A stretch of 64,000 nucleotides of DNA, from NCBI GenBank assembly GCA_945643635.1, contig CALZFC010000096.1, forward strand, positions 124,001-188,000, written 5' to 3'. The DNA is from Allodiplogaster sudhausi (Eukaryota > Nematoda > Chromadorea > Rhabditida > Diplogasteridae). The notes under the pieces are model-generated. The model searched no databases. It was given only the letters and a program-made list of their open reading frames with translations, and had not been told where the DNA came from. Position numbers and translations under genes: made by a program. Below are positions 33,140 through 47,952 of this stretch, piece after piece; positions within the stretch are counted from its first letter, which is position 1, and each line of letters starts with the position of its first letter.

Positions 33140-36100
33140 ATGCAGACTATGCTTTTTCGAAATTTCTGAATAGCATCCTTTCCGATGTCATAAGCAAAAA
33201 TTCAGATCTAAAACGATTGCCACCTGCAGGAATCGAACCTGCGACCTTCGCTTTACGAGAGCGACGCTCTGCCCCTGAGCCAAGGAGGCATGCAGACTAA
33301 GCTTTTTCGAAATTTCTGAATAGCATCCTTTTCCGATGTCATAAGCAAAAATTCAGATCTAAAACGATTGCCACCTGCAGGAATCGAACCTGCGACCTTC
33401 GCTTTACAAGAGCGACGCTCTGCCCCTAAGCTAAGGTGGCTACGAGGGAACTCATGCAGGTCTGCATAATATTTGTCCATCTATAGTGTACATCAGAAAC
33501 GGAAATCAAAAAATTTGCCACCTGCAGGAATCGAACCTGCGACCTTCGCTTTACGAGAGCGACGCTCTGCCCCTGAGCCAAGGAGGCATGCAGACTATGT
33601 TTTCGAAATTTCTGAATAGCATCCTTTTCCGATGTCATAAGCAAAAATTCAGATCTAAAACGATTGCCACCTGCAGGAATCGAACCTGCGACCTTCGCTT
33701 TACAAGAGCGACGCTCTGCCCCTAAGCTAAGGTGGCTACGAGGGAACTCATGCAGGTCTGCATAATATTTGCCATCTATAGTGATCATCAGAAACGGAAA
33801 TCAAAAAATTTGCCACCTGCAGGAATCGAACCTGCGACCTTCGCTTTACGAGAGCGACGCTCTGCCCCTGAGCCAAGGAGGCATGCAGACTATGTTTTCG
33901 AAATTTCTGAATAGCATCCTTTTCCGATGTCATAAGCAAAAATTCAGATCTAAAACGATTGCCACCTGCAGGAATCGAACCTGCGACCTTCGCTTTACAA
34001 GAGCGACGCTCTGCCCCTAAGCTAAGGTGGCTACGAGGGAACTCATGCAGGTCTGCATAATATTTGCCCATCTATAGTGATCATCAGAAACGGAAATCAA
34101 AAAATTTGCCACCTGCAGGAATCGAACCTGCGACCTTCGCTTTACGAGAGCGACGCTCTGCCCCTGAGCCAAGGAGGCATGCAGACTATGTTTTCGAAAT
34201 TTCTGAATAGCATCCTTTTCCGATGTCATAAGCAAAAATTCAGATCTAAAACGATTGCCACCTGCAGGAATCGAACCTGCGACCTTCGCTTTACAAGAGC
34301 GACGCTCTGCCCCTAAGCTAAGGTGGCTACGAGGGAACTCATGCAGGTCTGCATAATATTTGCCCATCTATAGTGATCATCAGAAACGGAAATCAAAAAA
34401 TTTGCCACCTGCAGGAATCGAACCTGCGACCTTCGCTTTACGAGAGCGACGCTCTGCCCCTGAGCCAAGGAGGCATGCAGACTATGCTTTTTCGAAATTT
34501 CTGAATAGCATCCTTTTCCGATGTCATAAGCAAAAATTCAGATCTAAAACGATTGCCACCTGCAGGAATCGAACCTGCGACCTTCGCTTTACAAGAGCGA
34601 CGCTCTGCCCCTAAGCTAAGGTGGCTACGAGGGAACTCATGCAGGTCTGCATAATATTTGCAGATCTATAGTGATCATCAGAAACGGAAATCAAAAAATT
34701 TGCCACCTGCAGGAATCGAACCTGCGACCTTCGCTTTACGAGAGCGACGCTCTGCCCCTGAGCCAAGGAGGCATGCAGACTAAGCTTTTTCGAAATTTCT
34801 GAATAGCATCCTTTTCCGATGTCATAAGCAAAAATTCAGATCTAAAACGATTGCCACCTGCAGGAATCGAACCTGCGACCTTCGCTTTACAAGAGCGACG
34901 CTCTGCCCCTAAGCTAAGGTGGCTACGAGGGAACTCATGCAGGTCTGCATAATATTTGCAGATCTATAGTGATCATCAGAAACGGAAATCAAAAAATTTG
35001 CCACCTGCAGGAATCGAACCTGCGACCTTCGCTTTACAAGAGCGACGCTCTGCCCCTAAGCTAAGGTGGCTACGAGGGAACTCATGCAGGTCTGCATAAT
35101 ATTTGCCCATCTATAGTGATCATCAGAAACGGAAATCAAAAAATTTGCCACCTGCAGGAATCGAACCTGCGACCTTCGCTTTACGAGAGCGACGCTCTGC
35201 CCCTGAGCCAAGGAGGCATGCAGACTATGTTTTCGAAATTTCTGAATAGCATCCTTTTCCGATGTCATAAGCAAAAATTCAGATCTAAAACGATTGCCAC
35301 CTGCAGGAATCGAACCTGCGACCTTCGCTTTACAAGAGCGACGCTCTGCCCCTAAGCTAAGGTGGCTACGAGGGAACTCATGCAGGTCTGCATAATATTT
35401 GCCCATCTATAGTGATCATCAGAAACGGAAATCAAAAAATTTGCCACCTGCAGGAATCGAACCTGCGACCTTCGCTTTACGAGAGCGACGCTCTGCCCCT
35501 GAGCCAAGGAGGCATGCAGACTATGCTTTTTCGAAATTTCTGAATAGCATCCTTTTCCGATGTCATAAGCAAAAATTCAGATCTAAAACGATTGCCACCT
35601 GCAGGAATCGAACCTGCGACCTTCGCTTTACAAGAGCGACGCTCTGCCCCTAAGCTAAGGTGGCTACGAGGGAACTCATGCAGGTCTGCATAATATTTGC
35701 AGATCTATAGTGATCATCAGAAACGGAAATCAAAAAATTTGCCACCTGCAGGAATCGAACCTGCGACCTTCGCTTTACAAGAGCGACGCTCTGCCCCTAA
35801 GCTAAGGTGGCTACGAGGGAACTCATGCAGGTCTGCATAATATTTGCCCATCTATAGTGATCATCAGAAACGGAAATCAAAAAATTTGCCACCTGCAGGA
35901 ATCGAACCTGCGACCTTCGCTTTACGAGAGCGACGCTCTGCCCCTGAGCCAAGGAGGCATGCAGACTATGCTTTTTCGAAATTTCTGAATAGCATCCTTT
36001 TCCGATGTCATAAGCAAAAATTCAGATCTAAAACGATTGCCACCTGCAGGAATCGAACCTGCGACCTTCGCTTTACAAGAGCGACGCTCTGCCCCTAAGC

Positions 36101-36628
36101 TAAGGTGGCTACGAGGGAACTCATGCAGGTCTGCATAATATTTGCAGATCTATAGTGATCATCAGAAACGGAAATCAAAAAATTTGCCACCTGCAGGAAT
36201 CGAACCTGCGACCTTCGCTTTACAAGAGCGACGCTCTGCCCCTAAGCTAAGGTGGCTACGAGGGAACTCATGCAGGTCTGCATAATATTTGTCCATCTGT
36301 AGCGTACATCAGAAACGGGAATCAAAAAATTTGCCACCTGCAGGAATCGAACCTGCGACCTTCGCTTTACGAGAGCGACGCTCTGCCCCTGAGCCAAGGA
36401 GGCATGCAGACTAAGCTTTTTCGAAATTTCTGAATAGCATCCTTTTCCGATGTCATAAGCAAAAATTCAGATCTAAAACGATTGCCACCTGCAGGAATCG
36501 AACCTGCGACCTTCGCTTTACAAGAGCGACGCTCTGCCCCTAAGCTAAGGTGGCTACGAGGGAACTCATGCAGGTCTGCATAATATTTGTCCATCTGTAG
36601 CGTACTCAGAAACGGGAATCAAAAAATT

Positions 36629-37740
36629 TGCCACCTGCAGGAATCGAACCTGCGACCTTCGCTTTACAAGAGCGACGCTCTGCCCCTAAGCTAAGGTGGC
36701 TACGAGGGAACTCATGCAGGTCTGCATAATATTTGCCCATCTATAGTGATCATCAGAAACGGAAATCAAAAAATTTGCCACCTGCAGGAATCGAACCTGC
36801 GACCTTCGCTTTACGAGAGCGACGCTCTGCCCCTGAGCCAAGGAGGCATGCAGACTATGCTTTTTCGAAATTTCTGAATAGCATCCTTTTCCGATGTCAT
36901 AAGCAAAAATTCAGATCTAAAACGATTGCCACCTGCAGGAATCGAACCTGCGACCTTCGCTTTACAAGAGCGACGCTCTGCCCCTAAGCTAAGGTGGCTA
37001 CGAGGGAACTCATGCAGGTCTGCATAATATTTGCAGATCTATAGTGATCATCAGAAACGGAAATCAAAAAATTTGCCACCTGCAGGAATCGAACCTGCGA
37101 CCTTCGCTTTACGAGAGCGACGCTCTGCCCCTGAGCCAAGGAGGCATGCAGACTAAGCTTTTTCGAAATTTCTGAATAGCATCCTTTTCCGATGTCATAA
37201 GCAAAAATTCAGATCTAAAACGATTGCCACCTGCAGGAATCGAACCTGCGACCTTCGCTTTACAAGAGCGACGCTCTGCCCCTAAGCTAAGGTGGCTACG
37301 AGGGAACTCATGCAGGTCTGCATAATATTTGCAGATCTATAGTGATCATCAGAAACGGAAATCAAAAAATTTGCCACCTGCAGGAATCGAACCTGCGACC
37401 TTCGCTTTACAAGAGCGACGCTCTGCCCCTAAGCTAAGGTGGCTACGAGGGAACTCATGCAGGTCTGCATAATATTTGCAGATCTATAGTGATCATCAGA
37501 AACGGAAATAAAAAATTTGCCACCTGCAGGAATCGAACCTGCGACCTTCGCTTTACGAGAGCGACGCTCTGCCCCTGAGCCAAGGAGGCATGCAGACTAA
37601 GCTTTTTCGAAATTTCTGAATAGCATCCTTTTCCGATGTCATAAGCAAAAATTCAGATCTAAAACGATTGCCACCTGCAGGAATCGAACCTGCGACCTTC
37701 GCTTTACAAGAGCGACGCTCTGCCCCTAAGCTAAGGTGGC
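36629..37740. repeat. Higher-order block 3a (copy at 51589-52700)
   Basis: Gene starts 36629, 36776, 36927, 37074, 37225, 37372, 37518 and 37669 recur at exactly +14,960 bp. The spacer variants agree too: GTACTCAG before the first gene, GCCCAT before the second and ACTAAGC after the fourth. Confidence 0.85.
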
Positions 37741-40042
37741 TACGAGGGAACTCATGCAGGTCTGCATAATATTTGCAGATCTATAGTGATCATCAGAAAC
37801 GGAAATAAAAAAATTTGCCACCTGCAGGAATCGAACCTGCGACCTTCGCTTTACGAGAGCGACGCTCTGCCCCTGAGCCAAGGAGGCATGCAGACTATGT
37901 TTTTCGAAATTTCTGAATAGCATCCTTTCCGATGTCATAAGCAAAAATTCAGATCTAAAACGATTGCCACCTGCAGGAATCGAACCTGCGACCTTCGCTT
38001 TACAAGAGCGACGCTCTGCCCCTGAGCCAAGGAGGCATGCAGACTATGTTTTCGAAATTTCTGAATAGCATCCTTTTCCGATGTCATAAGCAAAAATTCA
38101 GATCTAAAACGATTGCCACCTGCAGGAATCGAACCTGCGACCTTCGCTTTACAAGAGCGACGCTCTGCCCCTAAGCTAAGGTGGCTACGAGGGAACTCAT
38201 GCAGGTCTGCATAATATTTGCCCATCTATAGTGATCATCAGAAACGGAAATCAAAAAATTTGCCACCTGCAGGAATCGAACCTGCGACCTTCGCTTTACG
38301 AGAGCGACGCTCTGCCCCTGAGCCAAGGAGGCATGCAGACTATGCTTTTCGAAATTTCTGAATAGCATCCTTTTCCGATGTCATAAGCAAAAATTCAGAT
38401 CTAAAACGATTGCCACCTGCAGGAATCGAACCTGCGACCTTCGCTTTACAAGAGCGACGCTCTGCCCCTAAGCTAAGGTGGCTACGAGGGAACTCATGCA
38501 GGTCTGCATAATATTTGCCATCTATAGTGATCATCAGAAACGGAAATCAAAAAATTTGCCACCTGCAGGAATCGAACCTGCGACCTTCGCTTTACGAGAG
38601 CGACGCTCTGCCCCTGAGCCAAGGAGGCATGCAGACTATGTTTTCGAAATTTCTGAATAGCATCCTTTTCCGATGTCATAAGCAAAAATTCAGATCTAAA
38701 ACGATTGCCACCTGCAGGAATCGAACCTGCGACCTTCGCTTTACAAGAGCGACGCTCTGCCCCTAAGCTAAGGTGGCTACGAGGGAACTCATGCAGGTCT
38801 GCATAATATTTGCCCATCTATAGTGATCATCAGAAACGGAAATCAAAAAATTTGCCACCTGCAGGAATCGAACCTGCGACCTTCGCTTTACGAGAGCGAC
38901 GCTCTGCCCCTGAGCCAAGGAGGCATGCAGACTATGCTTTTTCGAAATTTCTGAATAGCATCCTTTTCCGATGTCATAAGCAAAAATTCAGATCTAAAAC
39001 GATTGCCACCTGCAGGAATCGAACCTGCGACCTTCGCTTTACAAGAGCGACGCTCTGCCCCTAAGCTAAGGTGGCTACGAGGGAACTCATGCAGGTCTGC
39101 ATAATATTTGCAGATCTATAGTGATCATCAGAAACGGAAATCAAAAAATTTGCCACCTGCAGGAATCGAACCTGCGACCTTCGCTTTACGAGAGCGACGC
39201 TCTGCCCCTGAGCCAAGGAGGCATGCAGACTAAGCTTTTTCGAAATTTCTGAATAGCATCCTTTTCCGATGTCATAAGCAAAAATTCAGATCTAAAACGA
39301 TTGCCACCTGCAGGAATCGAACCTGCGACCTTCGCTTTACAAGAGCGACGCTCTGCCCCTAAGCTAAGGTGGCTACGAGGGAACTCATGCAGGTCTGCAT
39401 AATATTTGCAGATCTATAGTGATCATCAGAAAGGGAAATCAAAAAATTTGCCACCTGCAGGAATCGAACCTGCGACCTTCGCTTTACAAGAGCGACGCTC
39501 TGCCCCTAAGCTAAGGTGGCTACGAGGGAACTCATGCAGGTCTGCATAATATTTGCCCATCTATAGTGATCATCAGAAACGGAAATCAAAAAATTTGCCA
39601 CCTGCAGGAATCGAACCTGCGACCTTCGCTTTACGAGAGCGACGCTCTGCCCCTGAGCCAAGGAGGCATGCAGACTATGTTTTCGAAATTTCTGAATAGC
39701 ATCCTTTTCCGATGTCATAAGCAAAAATTCAGATCTAAAACGATTGCCACCTGCAGGAATCGAACCTGCGACCTTCGCTTTACAAGAGCGACGCTCTGCC
39801 CCTAAGCTAAGGTGGCTACGAGGGAACTCATGCAGGTCTGCATAATATTTGCCCATCTATAGTGATCATCAGAAACGGAAATCAAAAAATTTGCCACCTG
39901 CAGGAATCGAACCTGCGACCTTCGCTTTACGAGAGCGACGCTCTGCCCCTGAGCCAAGGAGGCATGCAGACTATGCTTTTTCGAAATTTCTGAATAGCAT
40001 CCTTTTCCGATGTCATAAGCAAAAATTCAGATCTAAAACGAT

Positions 40043-43000
40043 TGCCACCTGCAGGAATCGAACCTGCGACCTTCGCTTTACAAGAGCGACGCTCTGCCCC
40101 TAAGCTAAGGTGGCTACGAGGGAACTCATGCAGGTCTGCATAATATTTGCAGATCTATAGTGATCATCAGAAACGGAAATCAAAAAATTTGCCACCTGCA
40201 GGAATCGAACCTGCGACCTTCGCTTTACAAGAGCGACGCTCTGCCCCTAAGCTAAGGTGGCTACGAGGGAACTCATGCAGGTCTGCATAATATTTGTCCA
40301 TCTGTAGCGTACATCAGAAACGGAATCAAAAAAATTGCCACCTGCAGGAATCGAACCTGCGACCTTCGCTTTACGAGAGCGACGCTCTGCCCCTGAGCCA
40401 AGGAGGCATGCAGACTATGTTTTCGAAATTTCTGAATAGCATCCTTTCCGATGTCATAAGCAAAAATTCAGATCTAAAATTTGCCACCTGCAGGAATCGA
40501 ACCTGCGACCTTCGCTTTACAAGAGCGACGCTCTGCCCCTGAGCCAAGGAGGCATGCAGACTATGTTTTCGAAATTTCTGAATAGCATCCTTTTCCGATG
40601 TCATAAGCAAAAATTCAGATCTAAAACGATTGCCACCTGCAGGAATCGAACCTGCGACCTTCGCTTTACAAGAGCGACGCTCTGCCCCTAAGCTAAGGTG
40701 GCTACGAGGGAACTCATGCAGGTCTGCATAATATTTGCAGATCTATAGTGATCATCAGAAACGGAAATAAAAAAATTTGCCACCTGCAGGAATCGAACCT
40801 GCGACCTTCGCTTTACGAGAGCGACGCTCTGCCCCTGAGCCAAGGAGGCATGCAGACTATGTTTTCGAAATTTCTGAATAGCATCCTTTCCGATGTCATA
40901 AGCAAAAATTCAGATCTAAAACGATTGCCACCTGCAGGAATCGAACCTGCGACCTTCGCTTTACAAGAGCGACGCTCTGCCCCTGAGCCAAGGAGGCATG
41001 CAGACTATGTTTTCGAAATTTCTGAATAGCATCCTTTTCCGATGTCATAAGCAAAAATTCAGATCTAAAACGATTGCCACCTGCAGGAATCGAACCTGCG
41101 ACCTTCGCTTTACAAGAGCGACGCTCTGCCCCTAAGCTAAGGTGGCTACGAGGGAACTCATGCAGGTCTGCATAATATTTGCCCATCTATAGTGATCATC
41201 AGAAACGGAAATCAAAAAATTTGCCACCTGCAGGAATCGAACCTGCGACCTTCGCTTTACGAGAGCGACGCTCTGCCCCTGAGCCAAGGAGGCATGCAGA
41301 CTAAGCTTTTTCGAAATTTCTGAATAGCATCCTTTTCCGATGTCATAAGCAAAAATTCAGATCTAAAACGATTGCCACCTGCAGGAATCGAACCTGCGAC
41401 CTTCGCTTTACAAGAGCGACGCTCTGCCCCTAAGCTAAGGTGGCTACGAGGGAACTCATGCAGGTCTGCATAATATTTGCAGATCTATAGTGATCATCAG
41501 AAACGGAAATCAAAAAATTTGCCACCTGCAGGAATCGAACCTGCGACCTTCGCTTTACAAGAGCGACGCTCTGCCCCTAAGCTAAGGTGGCTACGAGGGA
41601 ACTCATGCAGGTCTGCATAATATTTGCCCATCTATAGTGATCATCAGAAACGGAAATCAAAAAATTTGCCACCTGCAGGAATCGAACCTGCGACCTTCGC
41701 TTTACGAGAGCGACGCTCTGCCCCTGAGCCAAGGAGGCATGCAGACTATGTTTTCGAAATTTCTGAATAGCATCCTTTTCCGATGTCATAAGCAAAAATT
41801 CAGATCTAAAACGATTGCCACCTGCAGGAATCGAACCTGCGACCTTCGCTTTACAAGAGCGACGCTCTGCCCCTAAGCTAAGGTGGCTACGAGGGAACTC
41901 ATGCAGGTCTGCATAATATTTGCCCATCTATAGTGATCATCAGAAACGGAAATCAAAAAATTTGCCACCTGCAGGAATCGAACCTGCGACCTTCGCTTTA
42001 CGAGAGCGACGCTCTGCCCCTGAGCCAAGGAGGCATGCAGACTATGCTTTTTCGAAATTTCTGAATAGCATCCTTTTCCGATGTCATAAGCAAAAATTCA
42101 GATCTAAAACGATTGCCACCTGCAGGAATCGAACCTGCGACCTTCGCTTTACAAGAGCGACGCTCTGCCCCTAAGCTAAGGTGGCTACGAGGGAACTCAT
42201 GCAGGTCTGCATAATATTTGCAGATCTATAGTGATCATCAGAAACGGAAATCAAAAAATTTGCCACCTGCAGGAATCGAACCTGCGACCTTCGCTTTACG
42301 AGAGCGACGCTCTGCCCCTGAGCCAAGGAGGCATGCAGACTATGCTTTTTCGAAATTTCTGAATAGCATCCTTTTCCGATGTCATAAGCAAAAATTCAGA
42401 TCTAAAACGATTGCCACCTGCAGGAATCGAACCTGCGACCTTCGCTTTACAAGAGCGACGCTCTGCCCCTAAGCTAAGGTGGCTACGAGGGAACTCATGC
42501 AGGTCTGCATAATATTTGCAGATCTATAGTGATCATCAGAAACGGAAATCAAAAAATTTGCCACCTGCAGGAATCGAACCTGCGACCTTCGCTTTACAAG
42601 AGCGACGCTCTGCCCCTAAGCTAAGGTGGCTACGAGGGAACTCATGCAGGTCTGCATAATATTTGCCCATCTATAGTGATCATCAGAAACGGAAATCAAA
42701 AAATTTGCCACCTGCAGGAATCGAACCTGCGACCTTCGCTTTACGAGAGCGACGCTCTGCCCCTGAGCCAAGGAGGCATGCAGACTATGCTTTTCGAAAT
42801 TTCTGAATAGCATCCTTTTCCGATGTCATAAGCAAAAATTCAGATCTAAAACGATTGCCACCTGCAGGAATCGAACCTGCGACCTTCGCTTTACAAGAGC
42901 GACGCTCTGCCCCTAAGCTAAGGTGGCTACGAGGGAACTCATGCAGGTCTGCATAATATTTGCCATCTATAGTGATCATCAGAAACGGAAATCAAAAAAT

Positions 43001-46000
43001 TTGCCACCTGCAGGAATCGAACCTGCGACCTTCGCTTTACGAGAGCGACGCTCTGCCCCTGAGCCAAGGAGGCATGCAGACTATGCTTTTTCGAAATTTC
43101 TGAATAGCATCCTTTTCCGATGTCATAAGCAAAAATTCAGATCTAAAACGATTGCCACCTGCAGGAATCGAACCTGCGACCTTCGCTTTACAAGAGCGAC
43201 GCTCTGCCCCTAAGCTAAGGTGGCTACGAGGGAACTCATGCAGGTCTGCATAATATTTGCAGATCTATAGTGATCATCAGAAACGGAAATCAAAAAATTT
43301 GCCACCTGCAGGAATCGAACCTGCGACCTTCGCTTTACAAGAGCGACGCTCTGCCCCTAAGCTAAGGTGGCTACGAGGGAACTCATGCAGGTCTGCATAA
43401 TATTTGTCCATCTGTAGCGTTCAGAAGAAACGGAATCAAAAAATTTGCCACCTGCAGGAATCGAACCTGCGACCTTCGCTTTACGAGAGCGACGCTCTGC
43501 CCCTGAGCTAAGGAGGCATGCAGACTATGTTTTCGAAATTTCTGAATAGCATCCTTTCCGATGTCATAAGCAAAAATTCAGATCTAAAATTTGCCACCTG
43601 CAGGAATCGAACCTGCGACCTTCGCTTTACAAGAGCGACGCTCTGCCCCTGAGCCAAGGAGGCATGCAGACTATGTTTTCGAAATTTCTGAATAGCATCC
43701 TTTTCCGATGTCATAAGCAAAAATTCAGATCTAAAACGATTGCCACCTGCAGGAATCGAACCTGCGACCTTCGCTTTACAAGAGCGACGCTCTGCCCCTA
43801 AGCTAAGGTGGCTACGAGGGAACTCATGCAGGTCTGCATAATATTTGCAGATCTATAGTGATCATCAGAAACGGAAATCAAAAAATTTGCCACCTGCAGG
43901 AATCGAACCTGCGACCTTCGCTTTACGAGAGCGACGCTCTGCCCCTGAGCCAAGGAGGCATGCAGACTATGTTTTCGAAATTTCTGAATAGCATCCTTTC
44001 CGATGTCATAAGCAAAAATTCAGATCTAAAACGATTGCCACCTGCAGGAATCGAACCTGCGACCTTCGCTTTACAAGAGCGACGCTCTGCCCCTGAGCCA
44101 AGGAGGCATGCAGACTATGTTTTCGAAATTTCTGAATAGCATCCTTTTCCGATGTCATAAGCAAAAATTCAGATCTAAAACGATTGCCACCTGCAGGAAT
44201 CGAACCTGCGACCTTCGCTTTACAAGAGCGACGCTCTGCCCCTAAGCTAAGGTGGCTACGAGGGAACTCATGCAGGTCTGCATAATATTTGCCCATCTAT
44301 AGTGATCATCAGAAACGGAAATCAAAAAATTTGCCACCTGCAGGAATCGAACCTGCGACCTTCGCTTTACGAGAGCGACGCTCTGCCCCTGAGCCAAGGA
44401 GGCATGCAGACTAAGCTTTTTCGAAATTTCTGAATAGCATCCTTTTCCGATGTCATAAGCAAAAATTCAGATCTAAAACGATTGCCACCTGCAGGAATCG
44501 AACCTGCGACCTTCGCTTTACAAGAGCGACGCTCTGCCCCTAAGCTAAGGTGGCTACGAGGGAACTCATGCAGGTCTGCATAATATTTGCAGATCTATAG
44601 TGATCATCAGAAACGGAAATCAAAAAATTGCCACCTGCAGGAATCGAACCTGCGACCTTCGCTTTACAAGAGCGACGCTCTGCCCCTAAGCTAAGGTGGC
44701 TACGAGGGAACTCATGCAGGTCTGCATAATATTTGCCCATCTATAGTGATCATCAGAAACGGAAATCAAAAAATTTGCCACCTGCAGGAATCGAACCTGC
44801 GACCTTCGCTTTACGAGAGCGACGCTCTGCCCCTGAGCCAAGGAGGCATGCAGACTATGTTTTCGAAATTTCTGAATAGCATCCTTTTCCGATGTCATAA
44901 GCAAAAATTCAGATCTAAAACGATTGCCACCTGCAGGAATCGAACCTGCGACCTTCGCTTTACAAGAGCGACGCTCTGCCCCTAAGCTAAGGTGGCTACG
45001 AGGGAACTCATGCAGGTCTGCATAATATTTGCCCATCTATAGTGATCATCAGAAACGGAAATCAAAAAATTTGCCACCTGCAGGAATCGAACCTGCGACC
45101 TTCGCTTTACGAGAGCGACGCTCTGCCCCTGAGCCAAGGAGGCATGCAGACTATGCTTTTTCGAAATTTCTGAATAGCATCCTTTTCCGATGTCATAAGC
45201 AAAAATTCAGATCTAAAACGATTGCCACCTGCAGGAATCGAACCTGCGACCTTCGCTTTACAAGAGCGACGCTCTGCCCCTAAGCTAAGGTGGCTACGAG
45301 GGAACTCATGCAGGTCTGCATAATATTTGCAGATCTATAGTGATCATCAGAAACGGAAATCAAAAAATTTGCCACCTGCAGGAATCGAACCTGCGACCTT
45401 CGCTTTACAAGAGCGACGCTCTGCCCCTAAGCTAAGGTGGCTACGAGGGAACTCATGCAGGTCTGCATAATATTTGCCCATCTATAGTGATCATCAGAAA
45501 CGGAAATCAAAAATTTGCCACCTGCAGGAATCGAACCTGCGACCTTCGCTTTACGAGAGCGACGCTCTGCCCCTGAGCCAAGGAGGCATGCAGACTATGT
45601 TTTCGAAATTTCTGAATAGCATCCTTTTCCGATGTCATAAGCAAAAATTCAGATCTAAAACGATTGCCACCTGCAGGAATCGAACCTGCGACCTTCGCTT
45701 TACAAGAGCGACGCTCTGCCCCTAAGCTAAGGTGGCTACGAGGGAACTCATGCAGGTCTGCATAATATTTGCCCATCTATAGTGATCATCAGAAACGGAA
45801 ATCAAAAAATTTGCCACCTGCAGGAATCGAACCTGCGACCTTCGCTTTACGAGAGCGACGCTCTGCCCCTGAGCCAAGGAGGCATGCAGACTATGCTTTT
45901 TCGAAATTTCTGAATAGCATCCTTTTCCGATGTCATAAGCAAAAATTCAGATCTAAAACGATTGCCACCTGCAGGAATCGAACCTGCGACCTTCGCTTTA

Positions 46001-47952
46001 CAAGAGCGACGCTCTGCCCCTAAGCTAAGGTGGCTACGAGGGAACTCATGCAGGTCTGCATAATATTTGCAGATCTATAGTGATCATCAGAAACGGAAAT
46101 CAAAAAATTTGCCACCTGCAGGAATCGAACCTGCGACCTTCGCTTTACGAGAGCGACGCTCTGCCCCTAAGCTAAGGTGGCTACGAGGGAACTCATGCAG
46201 GTCTGCATAATATTTGTCCATCTGTAGCGTACTCAGAAACGGAATCAAAAAATTTGCCACCTGCAGGAATCGAACCTGCGACCTTCGCTTTACGAGAGCG
46301 ACGCTCTGCCCCTGAGCCAAGGAGGCATGCAGACTATGTTTTCGAAATTTCTGAATAGCATCCTTTCCGATGTCATAAGCAAAAATTCAGATCTAAAATT
46401 TGCCACCTGCAGGAATCGAACCTGCGACCTTCGCTTTACAAGAGCGACGCTCTGCCCCTGAGCCAAGGAGGCATGCAGACTATGTTTTCGAAATTTCTGA
46501 ATAGCATCCTTTTCCGATGTCATAAGCAAAAATTCAGATCTAAAACGATTGCCACCTGCAGGAATCGAACCTGCGACCTTCGCTTTACAAGAGCGACGCT
46601 CTGCCCCTAAGCTAAGGTGGCTACGAGGGAACTCATGCAGGTCTGCATAATATTTGCAGATCTATAGTGATCATCAGAAACGGAAATCAAAAAATTTGCC
46701 ACCTGCAGGAATCGAACCTGCGACCTTCGCTTTACGAGAGCGACGCTCTGCCCCTGAGCCAAGGAGGCATGCAGACTATGTTTTCGAAATTTCTGAATAG
46801 CATCCTTTCCGATGTCATAAGCAAAAATTCAGATCTAAAACGATTGCCACCTGCAGGAATCGAACCTGCGACCTTCGCTTTACAAGAGCGACGCTCTGCC
46901 CCTGAGCCAAGGAGGCATGCAGACTATGTTTTCGAAATTTCTGAATAGCATCCTTTTCCGATGTCATAAGCAAAAATTCAGATCTAAAACGATTGCCACC
47001 TGCAGGAATCGAACCTGCGACCTTCGCTTTACAAGAGCGACGCTCTGCCCCTAAGCTAAGGTGGCTACGAGGGAACTCATGCAGGTCTGCATAATATTTG
47101 CCCATCTATAGTGATCATCAGAAACGGAAATCAAAAAATTTGCCACCTGCAGGAATCGAACCTGCGACCTTCGCTTTACGAGAGCGACGCTCTGCCCCTG
47201 AGCCAAGGAGGCATGCAGACTATGTTTTCGAAATTTCTGAATAGCATCCTTTTCCGATGTCATAAGCAAAAATTCAGATCTAAAACGATTGCCACCTGCA
47301 GGAATCGAACCTGCGACCTTCGCTTTACAAGAGCGACGCTCTGCCCCTAAGCTAAGGTGGCTACGAGGGAACTCATGCAGGTCTGCATAATATTTGCCCA
47401 TCTATAGTGATCATCAGAAACGGAAATCAAAAAATTTGCCACCTGCAGGAATCGAACCTGCGACCTTCGCTTTACGAGAGCGACGCTCTGCCCCTGAGCC
47501 AAGGAGGCATGCAGACTATGCTTTTTCGAAATTTCTGAATAGCATCCTTTTCCGATGTCATAAGCAAAAATTCAGATCTAAAACGATTGCCACCTGCAGG
47601 AATCGAACCTGCGACCTTCGCTTTACAAGAGCGACGCTCTGCCCCTAAGCTAAGGTGGCTACGAGGGAACTCATGCAGGTCTGCATAATATTTGCAGATC
47701 TATAGTGATCATCAGAAACGGAAATCAAAAAATTTGCCACCTGCAGGAATCGAACCTGCGACCTTCGCTTTACAAGAGCGACGCTCTGCCCCTAAGCTAA
47801 GGTGGCTACGAGGGAACTCATGCAGGTCTGCATAATATTTGTCCATCTGTAGCGTACATCAGAAACGGAATCAAAAAATTTGCCACCTGCAGGAATCGAA
47901 CCTGCGACCTTCGCTTTACGAGAGCGACGCTCTGCCCCTGAGCCAAGGAGGC
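40043..47952 (-). tRNA. tRNA-Thr gene list, segment 6 (54 copies)
   Basis: Lowest coordinate per gene. CGU: 40336, 40778, 41222, 41667, 41963, 42261, 42706, 43002, 43446, 43888, 44332, 44776, 45072, 45516, 45812, 46110, 46255, 46697, 47141, 47437, 47881. UGU: 40043, 40190, 40482, 40631, 40926, 41075, 41373, 41520, 41816, 42114, 42412, 42559, 42856, 43153, 43300, 43592, 43741, 44036, 44185, 44483, 44629, 44925, 45223, 45370, 45665, 45963, 46401, 46550, 46845, 46994, 47290, 47588, 47735. This segment has the strongest UGU excess (33 to 21) and no truncated copy. It holds the clearest higher-order blocks. Confidence 0.93.

Larger units (their letters stand above)
32004..39963 (-). tRNA. tRNA-Thr gene list, segment 5 (55 copies)
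   Basis: Lowest coordinate per gene, T = truncated. CGU: 32298, 32596, 32894T, 32978T, 33218, 33516, 33811, 34107, 34403, 34701, 35146, 35442, 35887, 36332, 36776, 37074, 37518, 37816, 38261, 38557, 38853, 39151, 39596, 39892. UGU: 32004, 32151, 32449, 32747, 33068, 33369, 33665, 33960, 34256, 34554, 34852, 34999, 35295, 35593, 35740, 36038, 36185, 36483, 36629, 36927, 37225, 37372, 37669, 37965, 38114, 38411, 38706, 39004, 39302, 39449, 39745. UGU copies outnumber CGU copies here (31 to 24) because many UGU genes sit as single-gene monomers between two spacer B copies. Confidence 0.93.
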
